Assembly (NCBI RefSeq): GCF_004166885.1
Contig: NZ_RCYU01000001.1
Location: 1 to 64,000, forward strand
Source: Streptococcus sp. bf_0095
GTDB lineage: Bacteria > Bacillota > Bacilli > Lactobacillales > Streptococcaceae
Direction of reading: 5' to 3'
Length of the DNA: 64,000 bases
The position numbers were made by a program, and so were the translations under genes. The notes under the pieces were generated by a model. That model did not search any database and was not told the DNA's origin. It saw only the letters and a list, made by a program, of their open reading frames with translations. Numbering within the stretch: the first letter of the stretch is position 1; every line of letters starts with the position of its first letter. This document shows, in pieces, positions 7,979 to 18,921 of this stretch.

Positions 7979-9703
7979 ATGATAGGAGCTTTATGGAAGT
8001 ACATCTGGGAGCATAAGTGGCTGTATCTCAGCATTGCTGTGGTCCTAGTGATTTATGATTATACAATTTTAATACCGACACAGGTCATTCAACGACTAGT
8101 CGACCAGCTGAGCAAGCAGACCTTGACTCAGGCAAGTTTTACGAGAGATATTGCTCTCTTGTTGGGAGCTACTTTTTTAAATTACATTTCTGCTTACTAC
8201 TGGCATCTGAAGTTGTTTCAAGCTTCGGTCCATTACAAGGCTAGGCTACAGGGGCAAGCTTTTCGTAAGCTCGTAGCCATGAGACGGCCATTTTATGAAA
8301 AGTTTCGCTCAGGGGATCTCCTGACTCGTTTTACCACGGATGTAGACGGGATGATGGGGATGGTCGGCTATGGGATGCTGATTGTCCTTTATGGGGGAGG
8401 CTTGTTCATCTTTATTATTCCAGCTATGTTCTTGATTTCCTGGCAGTTGAGTTTGATTTCCTTTATTCCTATGAGTTTTCTGGTTTTATCAACCTATCTC
8501 CTGGGGAAAAAGGAAGAGATCTATGTGGATGAAAACCGTGATGCCGTGGCTCACTTGAATGATGAGGTCCTAGAATCCATCGAAGGGATTCGGGTTATGC
8601 GGGCCTATAGTCGCAAGGAGCGTCAGGTGCGACAATTTCAAGAGCGGACAGAAAGTTTGGCCAAGACGGGCGATAAGATCGCCTCTATTCAAAATGCCTT
8701 TGGTCCTTTTGCCCTCTTCTTTATAGGGGTTTCAACCGTCCTTCTTTTGGTCTGTGGGGGCCACTTCTTGAAAACTGGACAGATTAGCTTGGGTCAACTG
8801 CTAGGTTTAGAATTGTATCTAGTGGCCTTGATTGAGCCGATGTGGATGCTAGCAGATTTCATCTTAGTCTATCAAACAGCCAAAACATCCCACAAAAAAT
8901 TGTCAGAATTGGTCGAAGAGGATGATGACTTGGAAAGAGATGGGGACGATTGGCTAGAGGAACTGAATGAGGTAGTTTTCGAAAACTATTCTTTTACCTA
9001 TCCGATGGCGGAGAAGGAGAGTCTTTCGCAGATTTCTTTGCAGTTCAATAAAGGGCAAACCATTGGGATTGTGGGTCGAACAGGAGCAGGAAAGACAAGC
9101 TTGGTCCGTCAATTCTTACGACAATACCCACTTGGGCAAGGGACATTTACCATTAATGGGGAGCCCGTTGCTCGTTACGTGAGACGCTCTATTGAGGAAA
9201 AAATCGGTTACGTCTCTCAGGAACACATCCTATTTTCGAAGTCTATTTTAGAAAATATTTCCCTTGGTAAGAAGGGAGCTAGTCAAGAGGAAATCATGGA
9301 TGCTATCGCTCAGGCAGCCTTCGCAGATGATTTGGAACGGATGTCGGATGGCCTGGATACTTTGATCGGAGAAAAGGGAGTATCCGTATCGGGAGGGCAG
9401 AAGCAGCGGATTTCTCTGGCACGTGCCTTTTTACGTGATGCCCAGTTGCTCCTCTTGGATGATTCTTTATCCGCAGTGGATGCCAAGACGGAACAGGCCA
9501 TTATTGAGACCATTCAAAGAGAGCGACAAGGAAAGACAACCTTGATAGTCTCCCACCGTCTCTCAGCTGTCCATCAGGCAGATTGGATCCTTGTGTTAGA
9601 TCAAGGACGGATTTTAGAAGAAGGAACAGCTAGTGATTTACTGGCTCAAGAAGGTTGGTATTATGAACAATACCAACGGCAACAAAGACAGGAAGGAGAA
9701 TAA
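7979..9703 (+). CDS. Heterodimeric ABC exporter subunit with degenerate ATPase site
   Basis: 574-aa half-transporter: six-helix type-1 exporter domain (1-about 310), then a nucleotide-binding domain with Walker A GRTGAGKT (about 365-373), signature VSGGQ and Walker B LLLLDDS. The catalytic glutamate after Walker B is aspartate, as in the BmrC/LmrC-type partner of heterodimeric multidrug exporters. I start at ATG 7979, after GAAAGGGGAG, because the frame upstream runs through both attenuator hairpins. The partner gene follows 1 bp later. PatAB/BmrCD/LmrCD-like multidrug export is the likely role; the substrate is unknown. Confidence 0.88.
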   Translation: MIGALWKYIWEHKWLYLSIAVVLVIYDYTILIPTQVIQRLVDQLSKQTLTQASFTRDIALLLGATFLNYISAYYWHLKLFQASVHYKARLQGQAFRKLVAMRRPFYEKFRSGDLLTRFTTDVDGMMGMVGYGMLIVLYGGGLFIFIIPAMFLISWQLSLISFIPMSFLVLSTYLLGKKEEIYVDENRDAVAHLNDEVLESIEGIRVMRAYSRKERQVRQFQERTESLAKTGDKIASIQNAFGPFALFFIGVSTVLLLVCGGHFLKTGQISLGQLLGLELYLVALIEPMWMLADFILVYQTAKTSHKKLSELVEEDDDLERDGDDWLEELNEVVFENYSFTYPMAEKESLSQISLQFNKGQTIGIVGRTGAGKTSLVRQFLRQYPLGQGTFTINGEPVARYVRRSIEEKIGYVSQEHILFSKSILENISLGKKGASQEEIMDAIAQAAFADDLERMSDGLDTLIGEKGVSVSGGQKQRISLARAFLRDAQLLLLDDSLSAVDAKTEQAIIETIQRERQGKTTLIVSHRLSAVHQADWILVLDQGRILEEGTASDLLAQEGWYYEQYQRQQRQEGE

Positions 9704-9704
9704 G

Positions 9705-11441
9705 ATGGGTATTTTAAAACGACTATTACAAAAACTATCCCTTTTTCCTGGTATTTTTGGGCTAGGTTTCATCTGTCTTTTGCTGGCAACGATTTTGTCA
9801 GATCTATCGCCATTTATTCTACAAAAAATGATTGATGGTCCCTTGACAGCCTTGAGTCAGGGAGGAGAGTTAGGAGCACTCTATTCTATGGGTGTCCTCT
9901 ATCTGATTGTTTTGGCAGTGGGTCAGATTTTCAGTTATATAGGCAATCGGGTTTTGATCCATGGAGGCAATAAGGTAACTGCACAGCTACGCGATCAAGC
10001 CTTCCTCGTGATGCAACAACTACCGATTTCCTACTTTGATGACAAGCCAGCAGGGAAAATTGCTACACGAATTGTTAATGATACAGAGACCTTACGGACT
10101 CAATTTTACAATTCCTGCATGTATTTGGTGATTCATTTGATGCGTTTCTTCTTTATCATGGGAGTTCTCTTTACTATCAATCCCATGATGGGTCTCCTCT
10201 TATGCTTGATTTTCCCTATCTTTTACGGGATTCAGGCCTTGTATAAGCGCATGACGGACAAGCCCATGAAGGACTTCTTTGATTCCAGAAGTGAAATCAA
10301 TACCCTGGTAAATGAACTGCTTCATGGAGCGAGTATGATCCAACTTTACGGACAAGAAGAGCGCGTGATTGAGGAGTTTGATCAGACGACTGAGAAGATG
10401 ACTGTGGCTAATGATCGTTTGGTCCTAGCAGACTCCATTGCCTCTTGGACCCTGACAGAATTCTTGAAATACATCGTCATTGCAGGAATTTTAACCATTG
10501 CAGGCCTATCCTACCTTGGTGGGGATTTGGGGATGACTGCTGGTTTCTTGTTTATCAATCTCAATTATGTTATTCAGCTCTTTGATCTGATGGCCAATTT
10601 GATTCGCCGTCTTCCGGATATCCGACGCTCTCTGGAAACAGGGGAGCGGGTCTTGACTTTCCTAGACGAAAAGGTAGAGGCAGATGCAACAGAAGAGATC
10701 AAAATAGACAGGGCAGCTGTGGAGTTTGATCATGTCACTTTTGCTTATGAAGAAGGCAAGCCAGTTCTGAAGGACATTTCCATCCAAGCTCATCCGGGTC
10801 AAACCCTTGCCTTGGTTGGCCATACCGGTTCGGGTAAATCCTCCATTATGAACTTGCTCTATCGTTTCTATGATCCGCAGGAGGGGGAAATCCGGATCGA
10901 CGGCCAGAATATTCGCCATTTCTCTAGAGAGAGTCTTCGCTCCCATATGGGAATTGTCTTACAGGATCCCTATCTGTTCTCAGGGACCATTGCTAGCAAT
11001 GTGGCCATGAGTCTAACAGATATCGACCGTGATCGCGTCTTGGATGCTCTAAAACAGGTCGGTGCCCTGCCTATGATCCAGAGATTAGAAAAGGGAATCG
11101 ACCATCCAGTGGTTGAAAAGGGATCTGCCTTCTCAAGCGGGGAGCGCCAATTGATTTCCTTTGCGCGGACCCTCTACATGAACCCGAAAATTTTGATTCT
11201 GGACGAAGCAACCTCCCACATTGATACGGAGACAGAGGAGATCATTCAGAAGGCTATGGCAGTCCTGCAAAAGGGCCGGACGACCTTTATTATTGCCCAC
11301 CGCTTATCGACCATTCAAGATGCAGATCAGATCTTGGTTCTATCAGAAGGGCGCATTGTCGAACGTGGGCAACATGCAGACTTGATTGCTCATGGTGGCA
11401 TCTATGCCCAGATGCAAGCTATCCAACAGACGGTTGAATAA
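9705..11441 (+). CDS. Heterodimeric ABC exporter subunit with canonical ATPase site
   Basis: 578 aa, again a transmembrane domain plus nucleotide-binding domain. Walker A is GHTGSGKS (about 372), Walker B ILILDEATS has the catalytic Glu, but the signature is FSSGERQ rather than LSGGQ. Together with its partner's normal signature and missing Glu, this gives one consensus and one degenerate composite site, the hallmark of heterodimeric exporters. Start ATG 9705 has GGAAGGAG; frame upstream overlaps the partner gene. A terminator follows at 11468-11491. Confidence 0.88.
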   Translation: MGILKRLLQKLSLFPGIFGLGFICLLLATILSDLSPFILQKMIDGPLTALSQGGELGALYSMGVLYLIVLAVGQIFSYIGNRVLIHGGNKVTAQLRDQAFLVMQQLPISYFDDKPAGKIATRIVNDTETLRTQFYNSCMYLVIHLMRFFFIMGVLFTINPMMGLLLCLIFPIFYGIQALYKRMTDKPMKDFFDSRSEINTLVNELLHGASMIQLYGQEERVIEEFDQTTEKMTVANDRLVLADSIASWTLTEFLKYIVIAGILTIAGLSYLGGDLGMTAGFLFINLNYVIQLFDLMANLIRRLPDIRRSLETGERVLTFLDEKVEADATEEIKIDRAAVEFDHVTFAYEEGKPVLKDISIQAHPGQTLALVGHTGSGKSSIMNLLYRFYDPQEGEIRIDGQNIRHFSRESLRSHMGIVLQDPYLFSGTIASNVAMSLTDIDRDRVLDALKQVGALPMIQRLEKGIDHPVVEKGSAFSSGERQLISFARTLYMNPKILILDEATSHIDTETEEIIQKAMAVLQKGRTTFIIAHRLSTIQDADQILVLSEGRIVERGQHADLIAHGGIYAQMQAIQQTVE

Positions 11442-11467
11442 AAGGGCATTCTTCAAATAGTAAAAGT

Positions 11468-11496
11468 AGCGTGTATTCTAGTATATACGCTATTTT
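11468..11496 (+). terminator. Terminator of the ABC exporter operon
   Basis: AGCGTGTAT (11468-11476) pairs with ATATACGCT (11483-11491), one G-T pair, followed by ATTTTT. Confidence 0.75.
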
Positions 11497-11498
11497 TA

Positions 11499-11507
11499 TG
11501 CTATAAT
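11499..11507 (+). promoter_or_regulatory. Extended -10 promoter for ybeY
   Basis: TGCTATAAT at 11499-11507, 26 bases before the ybeY start codon. It likely drives the ybeY-dgkA-era-mutM-coaE-pmrA-rpmG run. Confidence 0.7.
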
Positions 11508-11532
11508 TGAAATGATAGTGAGGTGATCCAAG

Positions 11533-12030
11533 ATGTATATTGAAATGGTTGATGAGACCGGTCAAGTCTCTGAAGAAATGATCAAACAAACCCAGGAAAT
11601 TTTAGAATTTGCTGCAAAAAAATTGGGCAAAGAAGACAAGGAAATGGCAGTGACCTTTGTAACCAACGAACGTAGCCATGAATTGAACTTGGAATACCGG
11701 GACACGGATCGCCCAACGGATGTAATCAGTCTGGAATACAAACCAGAGATGGACATTGCTTTTTCAGAAGAAGATTTAGAAGACCACCCAGAATTGGCAG
11801 AGATGATGGCTGAATTCGATACCTATATTGGAGAGCTTTTTATTTCTGTAGACAAGGCGCGTGAGCAAGCAGCTGAGTATGGTCATAGCTTTGAGCGCGA
11901 GATGGGCTTTTTAGCAGTGCATGGCTTCCTTCATATCAACGGTTATGATCACTATACGCCGGAAGAAGAAAAGGAAATGTTTGGCTTACAGGAAGAGATT
12001 TTGACAGCCTATGGACTCACAAGACAATAA
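11533..12030 (+). CDS. ybeY: Endoribonuclease YbeY (rRNA maturation)
   Basis: 165-aa YbeY, a zinc-dependent RNase involved in 16S rRNA 3' maturation and ribosome quality control. The metal site [11 protein letters not shown] (H-x3-H-x5-H, about 130-140) is intact. AGGTGAT precedes the ATG. dgkA begins inside its last codons, so translation is probably coupled; this ybeY-dgkA-era order is standard in streptococci. Confidence 0.96.
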   Translation: MYIEMVDETGQVSEEMIKQTQEILEFAAKKLGKEDKEMAVTFVTNERSHELNLEYRDTDRPTDVISLEYKPEMDIAFSEEDLEDHPELAEMMAEFDTYIGELFISVDKAREQAAEYGHSFEREMGFLAVHGFLHINGYDHYTPEEEKEMFGLQEEILTAYGLTRQ

Positions 12031-12409
12031 ACGAAAATGGAAAAATCGAGAACTGATTGCCAGTCTTGAATTTGCTTTAACAGGGATTTTCACAGCCTTT
12101 AAAGAGGAACGAAATATGCGTAAGCATGCACTTTCAGCTGTCTTAGCGATTGTTGCAGGCTTCCTTTTTGGCATTTCAGCAACAGAGTGGCTCTTTCTAC
12201 TCTTAAGTGTTTCTTTGGTCATTGCCTTTGAAATCATGAATTCTGCTCTTGAAAATGTAGTGGATTTAGCGAGCAATTACCACTTTTCCATGCTAGCTAA
12301 AAATGCCAAGGATATGGCGGCAGGAGCAGTTCTCGTTATTTCGGGCTTTGCCTTGGTGACAGGTCTTATTATATTTGTGCCCAAGTTGTGGGCTCTAGTA
12401 TTTGGATAA
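12011..12409 (+). CDS. dgkA: Diacylglycerol/undecaprenol kinase
   Basis: 132-aa integral-membrane kinase of the DgkA family with three hydrophobic helices. The active-site region [13 protein letters not shown] is intact. In Gram-positives this enzyme mainly phosphorylates undecaprenol, feeding lipid carrier for wall synthesis. The start overlaps ybeY by 20 bp; era follows within 30 bp. Confidence 0.94.
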   Translation: MDSQDNKRKWKNRELIASLEFALTGIFTAFKEERNMRKHALSAVLAIVAGFLFGISATEWLFLLLSVSLVIAFEIMNSALENVVDLASNYHFSMLAKNAKDMAAGAVLVISGFALVTGLIIFVPKLWALVFG

Positions 12410-12438
12410 GAGGGAGACTTCCCTCAAGAAAGGAAACT

Positions 12439-13338
12439 ATGACATTTAAATCAGGCTTTGTAGCCATTTTAGGACGTCCCAATGTCGGGAAGTCAACTTT
12501 TTTGAACCACGTCATGGGACAAAAAATTGCCATCATGAGCGATAAGGCGCAGACAACGCGTAATAAGATTATGGGAATCTACACGACCGATAAGGAACAG
12601 ATTGTCTTTATCGATACCCCAGGGATTCACAAACCCAAGACAGCGCTTGGAGACTTCATGGTAGAGTCGGCCTATAGCACCCTTCGAGAAGTCGATACCG
12701 TTCTCTTTATGGTACCAGCAGACGAGCCACGTGGGAAAGGCGATGACATGATCATCGAACGCCTCAAGGCTGCTAAGGTGCCGGTTATTCTGGTGGTCAA
12801 TAAGATCGACAAGGTGCACCCTGACCAACTCTTGGCGCAAATCGATGACTTTCGTAGTCAGATGGACTTCAAGGAAATTGTGCCGATTTCAGCCCTTCAA
12901 GGAAACAATGTTTCGCATTTGATTGATATTTTGAGCGAAAACTTAGAAGAAGGTTTCCAATATTTCCCTGCTGACCAAATTACAGACCACCCAGAGCGTT
13001 TCTTAGTTTCTGAAATGATCCGCGAGAAGGTCTTGCACTTAACGCGGGAAGAAATTCCCCACTCTGTTGCCGTAGTGGTGGATTCTATGAAGCGGGATGA
13101 AGAGACAGATAAAGTCCATATCCGAGCAACCATCATGGTCGAGCGCGATAGCCAAAAAGGCATTGTCATTGGAAAAGGTGGGGCCATGCTCAAGAAGATC
13201 GGAACCCTTGCGCGTAAGGATATCGAGCTGATGCTAGGGGATAAGGTCTTCCTAGAAACCTGGGTCAAGGTCAAGAAAAATTGGCGGGATAAGAAATTGG
13301 ATCTTGCTGATTTCGGATACAACGAAAAAGAATATTAA
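12439..13338 (+). CDS. era: GTPase Era
   Basis: 299-aa Ras-like GTPase that binds the 3' end of 16S rRNA during 30S assembly. G1 GRPNVGKS (about 11-18), G3 DTPG, G4 NKID and the C-terminal KH domain with GIVIGKGG are all present. Start ATG 12439 follows AAGAAAGG. The longer frame from 12388 would overlap dgkA and lacks the family's N-terminus. Confidence 0.97.
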   Translation: MTFKSGFVAILGRPNVGKSTFLNHVMGQKIAIMSDKAQTTRNKIMGIYTTDKEQIVFIDTPGIHKPKTALGDFMVESAYSTLREVDTVLFMVPADEPRGKGDDMIIERLKAAKVPVILVVNKIDKVHPDQLLAQIDDFRSQMDFKEIVPISALQGNNVSHLIDILSENLEEGFQYFPADQITDHPERFLVSEMIREKVLHLTREEIPHSVAVVVDSMKRDEETDKVHIRATIMVERDSQKGIVIGKGGAMLKKIGTLARKDIELMLGDKVFLETWVKVKKNWRDKKLDLADFGYNEKEY

Positions 13339-13383
13339 GAAGAGGTGGGCAGAAGCCTGCTTCTTGTTTTTGAAAGGAGTTCT

Positions 13384-14208
13384 ATGCCTGAATTACCAGA
13401 AGTAGAGACGGTCCGACGCGGTCTTGAGAAATTAATTCTTGGAAAAACCATTCAGTCAGTGGCAGTAAAGTATCCAAAGATGATTCAGACGGATCTGGAT
13501 GCTTTTCGACAAGATCTCCCAGGTAAAGAAATTCGGGCCATGGGGCGCCGTGGGAAATATCTCTTGTTTTATCTGACGGATCTGGTCCTCATCTCGCATT
13601 TGCGGATGGAAGGCAAGTATTTCTTTTATCCAGACGAAGTCCCTCTTCGCAAGCATGCTCATGTCTTCTTTCATTTTACAGATGGTAGCACTCTGGTCTA
13701 TGAAGATGTCCGCAAGTTTGGGACCATGGAAGTCATCACACCTGACCTTGTCGACAGCTACTTTTTGGCGAAAAAGATTGGTCCAGAGCCGACAGAAGCG
13801 GATTTTAAAGAACCAGCCTTCCAAGCAGCTCTTAAACAATCAAAGAAACCCATTAAATCAGCTCTTTTGGACCAAAAATTAGTGGCTGGTCTGGGCAATA
13901 TCTATGTAGATGAGGTCCTTTATCGAGCCAAGGTTCATCCAGCCCGTTTAGGTCAAAGCTTGACTGCTAGAGAAGCCAAAGCCGTTCGCAAAGAAACAAT
14001 TGCTGTGCTGGCTCAAGCTGTTGAAAAGGGTGGCTCCACCATTCGCTCTTACAGCAATGCTTTTGGCGAGGATGGCACCATGCAGGAAGAACACCAGGTC
14101 TATGGGAAAACAGGCCAGCCTTGTTTGCGCTGCGGGACACCGATTGAAAAAATTCAGCTGGGGGGACGCGGAACCCATTTTTGCCCTCACTGCCAAAAGG
14201 AGAACTAG
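13384..14208 (+). CDS. mutM: Formamidopyrimidine-DNA glycosylase
   Basis: 274-aa Fpg, which excises 8-oxoguanine and formamidopyrimidines. The N-terminus MPELPEVE supplies the catalytic Pro2/Glu3, and the C-terminal zinc finger CLRCGTPI...CPHC closes the protein. Start ATG 13384 follows GAAAGGAG; any upstream start would bury the catalytic N-terminal proline. coaE begins directly after the stop codon. Confidence 0.97.
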   Translation: MPELPEVETVRRGLEKLILGKTIQSVAVKYPKMIQTDLDAFRQDLPGKEIRAMGRRGKYLLFYLTDLVLISHLRMEGKYFFYPDEVPLRKHAHVFFHFTDGSTLVYEDVRKFGTMEVITPDLVDSYFLAKKIGPEPTEADFKEPAFQAALKQSKKPIKSALLDQKLVAGLGNIYVDEVLYRAKVHPARLGQSLTAREAKAVRKETIAVLAQAVEKGGSTIRSYSNAFGEDGTMQEEHQVYGKTGQPCLRCGTPIEKIQLGGRGTHFCPHCQKEN

Positions 14209-14805
14209 ATGGCGAGAATCATCGGATTAACAGGAGGGATTGCTTCAGGGAAGTCGACTGTGACCTCCTATTTGAGAGAAAAGGGGTATCCTGTCATTGA
14301 TGCTGATCGAGTGGTCCATGACTTGCAGGCACCAGGTGGAGAACTCTATCAAGCTTTGGTAGATCATTTTGGAAGGGACATCCTTCTAGATACAGGAGAC
14401 TTGAATCGTCCTGCTCTGGCTCAACGCATCTTTTCAACCCAGAAAGAGATTGCCTGGTCCAACCAAGTACAAGGGGACATCATTCGCAAAGCTCTGGCGC
14501 GAGAACGGGACCGACTAGCTGCAACAGGAGACCTCTTTTTCATGGATATCCCCTTGTTAATCGAGCAAGGATATCTGGACTGGTTTGACCAAGTCTGGCT
14601 GGTCTATGTGACGGAAGATACTCAGTTGCAACGTCTAATGGAAAGAAACGCCCTAACGGAGGTCCAGGCGCGCGATCGTTTGGTAGCCCAGATGCCTCTA
14701 GATGAGAAAAAAGCTCTTGTCGATCTCGTGATCGATAACAATAGCCAGCGTGATCACCTCTATCAGGAAATCTATCGGGCTTTAGAACAAATAGAAAGAA
14801 GATGA
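14209..14805 (+). CDS. coaE: Dephospho-CoA kinase
   Basis: 198-aa kinase of the last step of coenzyme A synthesis. P-loop GGIASGKST lies at about residues 9-17 and the conserved DADRVVHDL follows. It abuts mutM without a gap and its TGA overlaps an ATG (ATGA at 14802-14805) that is out of frame with the following transporter. Confidence 0.96.
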   Translation: MARIIGLTGGIASGKSTVTSYLREKGYPVIDADRVVHDLQAPGGELYQALVDHFGRDILLDTGDLNRPALAQRIFSTQKEIAWSNQVQGDIIRKALARERDRLAATGDLFFMDIPLLIEQGYLDWFDQVWLVYVTEDTQLQRLMERNALTEVQARDRLVAQMPLDEKKALVDLVIDNNSQRDHLYQEIYRALEQIERR

Positions 14806-14809
14806 TCCT

Positions 14810-16021
14810 ATTTCACTGGAAATCAATTGGCGTAAAAATCTTTTTATTGCCTGGATTGGCTGCTTTTTCGTAGGTGCCAGTCTTTCATTGGTGGTCCCTT
14901 TTATGGCTCTTTTTGTGGAGGAGTTGGGGGTAAAAGGTCCGGCAGTTCCTTTTTATGCTGGGATTGCAGTCGCCTCCTCCTCTTTGACTTCCGCTCTAAT
15001 GGCCCCAATCTGGGGGAGTTTGGCGGACCGTTATGGTCGGAAACCCATGATGTTGAGAGCCTCGATTGCCATGACCTTGACCATGGGAGGAATTGCTTTT
15101 GTCCCCTCCGTCTTTTGGTTGTTGCTCCTACGCTTATTAAATGGTGTCTTCTCAGGCTTTGTCCCTAACAGCACGGCTCTCATTGCTAGTCAGGTGCCAA
15201 AGAATCAATCTGGATACGCTCTAGGAACCTTATCGACGGGAACTGTTGCCGGTACCTTGATGGGCCCCTTGTTGGGAGGATTGATTGCAGAGCAATTTGG
15301 TATGCGGAATGTCTTTCTCCTCGTTGGTTTTTTCCTCTTTCTCGTCTCTGTCCTGACTTGGTGGGGCATTGAGGAAGACTACCAACAAATATCCAAGGAG
15401 GAGCACCTTTCAAGCTGGGAATTATTGACTTCTATCCAGCATAAGGACATTTTACTGGGTCTCTTTTTGACCAGTATGACCATTCAGATGATCGGTCAGT
15501 CCATTTCTCCCATTCTTCCACTCTATGTAAGAGAGCTTGGCCAGAGCGACAATGTTATTTTTGTATCTGGGCTGATCGTATCAGCGATGGGGATTTCTAG
15601 TATCCTGACATCGGGATGGATGGGAAAGCTCGGGGATAAAATTGGCAACCATCGCCTCTTACTTTTAGCTCTTCTCTATAGTGGTATCCTCTATATCTTC
15701 TGTGCCCTTGCTCAGACCCCTTTTCAATTAGGCTTTCTTCGTTTCCTATTTGGGATTGGGACAGGAGCCTTAATGCCCGGAGTGACGGCTCTCTTAAACC
15801 GCATGACTCCCAAGGAAGGAATTTCTCGGATTTTTAGTTACAATCAACTCTTCTTTTATATAGGGGGAGTTCTTGGTCCCATGATGGGCTCTAGTATTGC
15901 TATGCATGTCAATTACCATTGGGTATTCTATGGGACTGCTATCCTAGCCTTTATAGATTTGGCCTTCCTTTTATTCATCTTTAGAAAGTATTTGAAAGTG
16001 AGAGAAATCAGTGCGCATTAA
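14810..16021 (+). CDS. pmrA: MFS efflux transporter PmrA-like, start codon damaged or non-standard
   Basis: About 400 aa, 12 membrane helices, with MFS motif A ([13 protein letters not shown]) and its relative [11 protein letters not shown]; closest in my memory is pneumococcal PmrA, and the position between coaE and rpmG agrees. The conserved EINW...NLFIAW N-terminus is encoded from about 14819, but no ATG/GTG lies in frame. The coupled ATG at 14802 is in another frame and ends after 23 codons, and the first TTG (14888) falls inside helix 1. An ATT at 14810 or CTG at 14816 would have to serve, or a base has been lost near the start. Confidence 0.75.
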   Translation: MSLEINWRKNLFIAWIGCFFVGASLSLVVPFMALFVEELGVKGPAVPFYAGIAVASSSLTSALMAPIWGSLADRYGRKPMMLRASIAMTLTMGGIAFVPSVFWLLLLRLLNGVFSGFVPNSTALIASQVPKNQSGYALGTLSTGTVAGTLMGPLLGGLIAEQFGMRNVFLLVGFFLFLVSVLTWWGIEEDYQQISKEEHLSSWELLTSIQHKDILLGLFLTSMTIQMIGQSISPILPLYVRELGQSDNVIFVSGLIVSAMGISSILTSGWMGKLGDKIGNHRLLLLALLYSGILYIFCALAQTPFQLGFLRFLFGIGTGALMPGVTALLNRMTPKEGISRIFSYNQLFFYIGGVLGPMMGSSIAMHVNYHWVFYGTAILAFIDLAFLLFIFRKYLKVREISAH

Positions 16022-16160
16022 AGTACAACTAACCTGCACGAGCTGTGGTAGTCAGAATTATTTGACAAGTAAAAATATGAAGACCCATCCTGAAAAAATT
16101 GAAGTTTTGAAGTATTGTCCTAAAGAGAGAAAAGTGACATTACATCTTGAAACGAAATGA
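16011..16160 (+). CDS. rpmG: 50S ribosomal protein L33
   Basis: 49-aa protein starting at GTG 16011, overlapping the pmrA stop. It reads [20 protein letters not shown] then [20 protein letters not shown], the L33 pattern. One CxxC (CTSC) is intact, but the second site keeps a single Cys (CPKE), so zinc binding may be incomplete. The position before secG matches pneumococcal order. Confidence 0.85.
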   Translation: MRIKVQLTCTSCGSQNYLTSKNMKTHPEKIEVLKYCPKERKVTLHLETK

Positions 16161-16175
16161 TTTTTATGGTAAAAT
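16147..16175 (+). promoter_or_regulatory. Promoter for secG-rnr-smpB
   Basis: TTGAAA (16147-16152), 17-bp spacer, TAAAAT (16170-16175) with an upstream TGG. The -35 lies within the end of rpmG. Confidence 0.7.
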
Positions 16176-16203
16176 AGATAAGATTTTAAGGAGTTTTTTA
16201 ATT

Positions 16204-16437
16204 ATGACTAAACCGTTGATTACTATTTTATTGGTACTATCTGTATTAATTGTTATTGCTATCTTCATGCAACCAACTAAAAATCAATCTAGCAACGTAT
16301 TCGATGCAAGCTCAAATGACTTATTCGAACGTTCAAAAGCTCGTGGATTCGAAGCAGTCATGCAACGTTTAACAGGAGTCATGATTTTCCTTTGGTTACT
16401 GATTGCGATGATTCTAATGGTATTATCCAGTAAATAA
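16204..16437 (+). CDS. secG: Preprotein translocase subunit SecG
   Basis: 77-aa SecG of the SecYEG channel: helix 1 (about 3-20), a polar loop with SKARGFEAVMQRLTG, and helix 2 ending in SSK. Start ATG 16204 has AAGGAG; earlier in-frame starts lie inside the promoter. A terminator follows. Confidence 0.92.
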   Translation: MTKPLITILLVLSVLIVIAIFMQPTKNQSSNVFDASSNDLFERSKARGFEAVMQRLTGVMIFLWLLIAMILMVLSSK

Positions 16438-16438
16438 G

Positions 16439-16471
16439 ATAGGCTTAGACATTGTCTTTGCCTATTTTTTC
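16439..16471 (+). terminator. Hairpin after secG
   Basis: ATAGGC / GCCTAT with inner AGAC / GTCT, then TTTTTT. It may only partly insulate secG from rnr. Confidence 0.75.
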
Positions 16472-16563
16472 ATCTATGGGTCGTTTGATAGGGAGTTTGT
16501 CACTTGTAAAGAAATCTCTCTGAAAGAAAGAAAATAAAGGAGGCTGGGTGACCAGCACAAGAT

Positions 16564-18921
16564 ATGAAAAGTAAAATTATTGATTATTTAAAACAGGAGG
16601 GAAAAGCTCAGGTTGATCAATTGGCTCAAGCCATTGGGAGTACTGACGCCAAAGGTTTTCGTGAACTGATTAAGACCATTTCGCTGATGGAGCGACGTCG
16701 TCAACTAACCTTTGAAGAAAATGGTTTTTTAAGTCTCCTTGATGCCAAGCCAAAAGGCGTCATTACTGTGAAAGGGATTTTCCATGCTCATAAGAGTGGC
16801 TTTGGATTTGTCAGCTTAGAGGGGGAAGAAGAGGACCTTTTTATTGGACGAAATGATGTCAACCATGCCATTGATGGGGATACAGTTGAGGTTGTAATCA
16901 CCAAGGTCGCCGATCGGCAAAAGGGGACCGCGGCAGAGGGGAAAATCATTGATGTCTTGGAGCACAGCCTCCAAACAGTCGTCGGCCAAATCGTTTTGGA
17001 TGAGGAAAAACCCAAATATGCAGGCTACATCCTTTCAAAGAATCAAAAGATTAGTCAACGCATTTACGTGAAAAAACCTGCCCTACAATTAGAGGGAACG
17101 GAAGTTCTCAAGGTAGCTATTGAACAGTATCCAAGTCGGAAGCACAACTACTTTATAGCCTCAGTACAAGATGTGGTTGGGCATGTGACAGATCCTGGGA
17201 TCGATGTCTTGGAAGTTTTAGAGTCTATGGATATCGTCTCAGAATTTCCAGAAGCAGTCCTCAAAGAAGCAGAAAGCATCCCAGACCAGCCTAGTGAGAA
17301 GGATATGGAGGGACGTTTGGACCTTCGAGATGAAATCATCTTTACCATTGATGGTGCCGATGCCAAGGACTTGGATGATGCGGTTCACATCAAGCGCTTG
17401 GAAGGTGGGAATTTTGAGCTTGGCGTTCACATAGCAGATGTCTCTTATTATGTAACCGAAGGTTCTGCCTTGGACAAGGAAGCCCTCAACCGCGCGACCT
17501 CTGTCTATGTCACAGACCGGGTCGTGCCCATGTTACCTGAGCGTCTATCAAACGGGATTTGTTCCTTAAACCCTCAAGTGGATCGCTTGACCCAATCAGC
17601 CATTATGGAGATCGACCAGCGTGGTCGGGTCCTTCGCTACCAGATCACCCAAACGGTCATTAAAACGACTTTCCGTATGACCTATAGCGATGTCAATGAG
17701 ATCATTGCTGGGGACCAGGAGAAGCGTGAGGAATACCAAGCTATTGTGCCAAGTATCGAAGCCATGGTTGCTCTTCATCAGATCTTAGAAGGAATGCGGG
17801 AAAAACGAGGAGCTCTGAACTTTGATACCAGTGAAGCAAAAATCCTAGTCAATCCTCAAGGAAAACCAGTAGACATCGTCTTGCGCCAACGTGGGGTTGC
17901 AGAACGGATGATTGAATCCTTCATGCTGATCGCCAATGAGACAGTAGCAGAGCATTTTGCCAAACGAAAACTTCCCTTTATTTACCGGATTCACGAAGAA
18001 CCCAAAGCAGAGAAAGTGCAAAAGTTTATCGATTATGCTTCTAGTTTTGGCCTTCCAATTTATGGGACAGCTAGTTCCATGAGTCAGGAAACCTTGCAGG
18101 ACATCATGAAGAAGGTAGAAGGGGAACCCTATGCTGATGTCTTGTCTATGATGTTGCTTCGTTCCATGCAACAAGCGCGTTATTCCGAGCACAACCACGG
18201 CCACTATGGGCTAGCAGCTGAGTTCTATACTCACTTCACCAGTCCGATTCGCCGGTATCCAGACTTATTAGTCCACCGCATGGTGCGAGAGTATGGAAAA
18301 GATTCTGAAGTGGCTAGTCATTTTGAACAGGTCATTCCAGATATTGCTAGCCAATCCTCTAGTCGGGAACGCCGCGCCATTGATGCCGAACGGGAAGTAG
18401 AAGCCATGAAGAAGGCAGAGTACATGGAAGACTATGTTGGCGAAGAGTACGATGCTTTGGTGTCCAGTGTCGTCAAGTTTGGTCTCTTTGTTGAATTGCC
18501 AAATACCGTAGAAGGTTTGATCCACATCACCACCTTACCTGGTTTTTATCATTTTAACGAGCGAGATTTGACCTTGCGTGGGGAAAAATCAGGCGTGACC
18601 TTCCGTGTCGGTCAGGAGATCCGAATCAGGGTCGAAAGAGCGGATAAGATGACTGGCGAGATTGATTTTTCTTATATCCCAAGTGAGCTGGATTTGATTG
18701 AAAAAGTCACTAAAACATCGGGTCGTAAAGATCGAAATGGACACTCTAAGCGCGCTTCTTCTAAGAAAGAAGAACGAAAGCAAGGAGGCATTAGAGAGAA
18801 CAAGCGCAAGCATTCTTCAAAAGACAAGAAGAAAAAGAGTAAGAAATCTTTTTACAAGGAAGTAGCTAAGAAAGGAGCTAAGCATGGCAAAGGGCGAGGG
18901 AAAGGTCGTCGCACAAAATAA
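16564..18921 (+). CDS. rnr: Ribonuclease R
   Basis: 785-aa 3'-5' exoribonuclease of the RNB family. In order: N-terminal helix-turn-helix, cold-shock domains (from about 70), catalytic RNB domain with the metal-binding [12 protein letters not shown] (about 262-273), S1 domain (about 625-705) and a long Lys/Arg-rich tail. Its usual partner smpB starts within the last 38 bp, so RNase R and the trans-translation factor are translationally coupled. Confidence 0.97.
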   Translation: MKSKIIDYLKQEGKAQVDQLAQAIGSTDAKGFRELIKTISLMERRRQLTFEENGFLSLLDAKPKGVITVKGIFHAHKSGFGFVSLEGEEEDLFIGRNDVNHAIDGDTVEVVITKVADRQKGTAAEGKIIDVLEHSLQTVVGQIVLDEEKPKYAGYILSKNQKISQRIYVKKPALQLEGTEVLKVAIEQYPSRKHNYFIASVQDVVGHVTDPGIDVLEVLESMDIVSEFPEAVLKEAESIPDQPSEKDMEGRLDLRDEIIFTIDGADAKDLDDAVHIKRLEGGNFELGVHIADVSYYVTEGSALDKEALNRATSVYVTDRVVPMLPERLSNGICSLNPQVDRLTQSAIMEIDQRGRVLRYQITQTVIKTTFRMTYSDVNEIIAGDQEKREEYQAIVPSIEAMVALHQILEGMREKRGALNFDTSEAKILVNPQGKPVDIVLRQRGVAERMIESFMLIANETVAEHFAKRKLPFIYRIHEEPKAEKVQKFIDYASSFGLPIYGTASSMSQETLQDIMKKVEGEPYADVLSMMLLRSMQQARYSEHNHGHYGLAAEFYTHFTSPIRRYPDLLVHRMVREYGKDSEVASHFEQVIPDIASQSSSRERRAIDAEREVEAMKKAEYMEDYVGEEYDALVSSVVKFGLFVELPNTVEGLIHITTLPGFYHFNERDLTLRGEKSGVTFRVGQEIRIRVERADKMTGEIDFSYIPSELDLIEKVTKTSGRKDRNGHSKRASSKKEERKQGGIRENKRKHSSKDKKKKSKKSFYKEVAKKGAKHGKGRGKGRRTK

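Noticed and set aside
14888-14890. TTG 14888 as pmrA start
   Set aside because: It falls inside helix 1 and omits the conserved EINW...IAW N-terminus.
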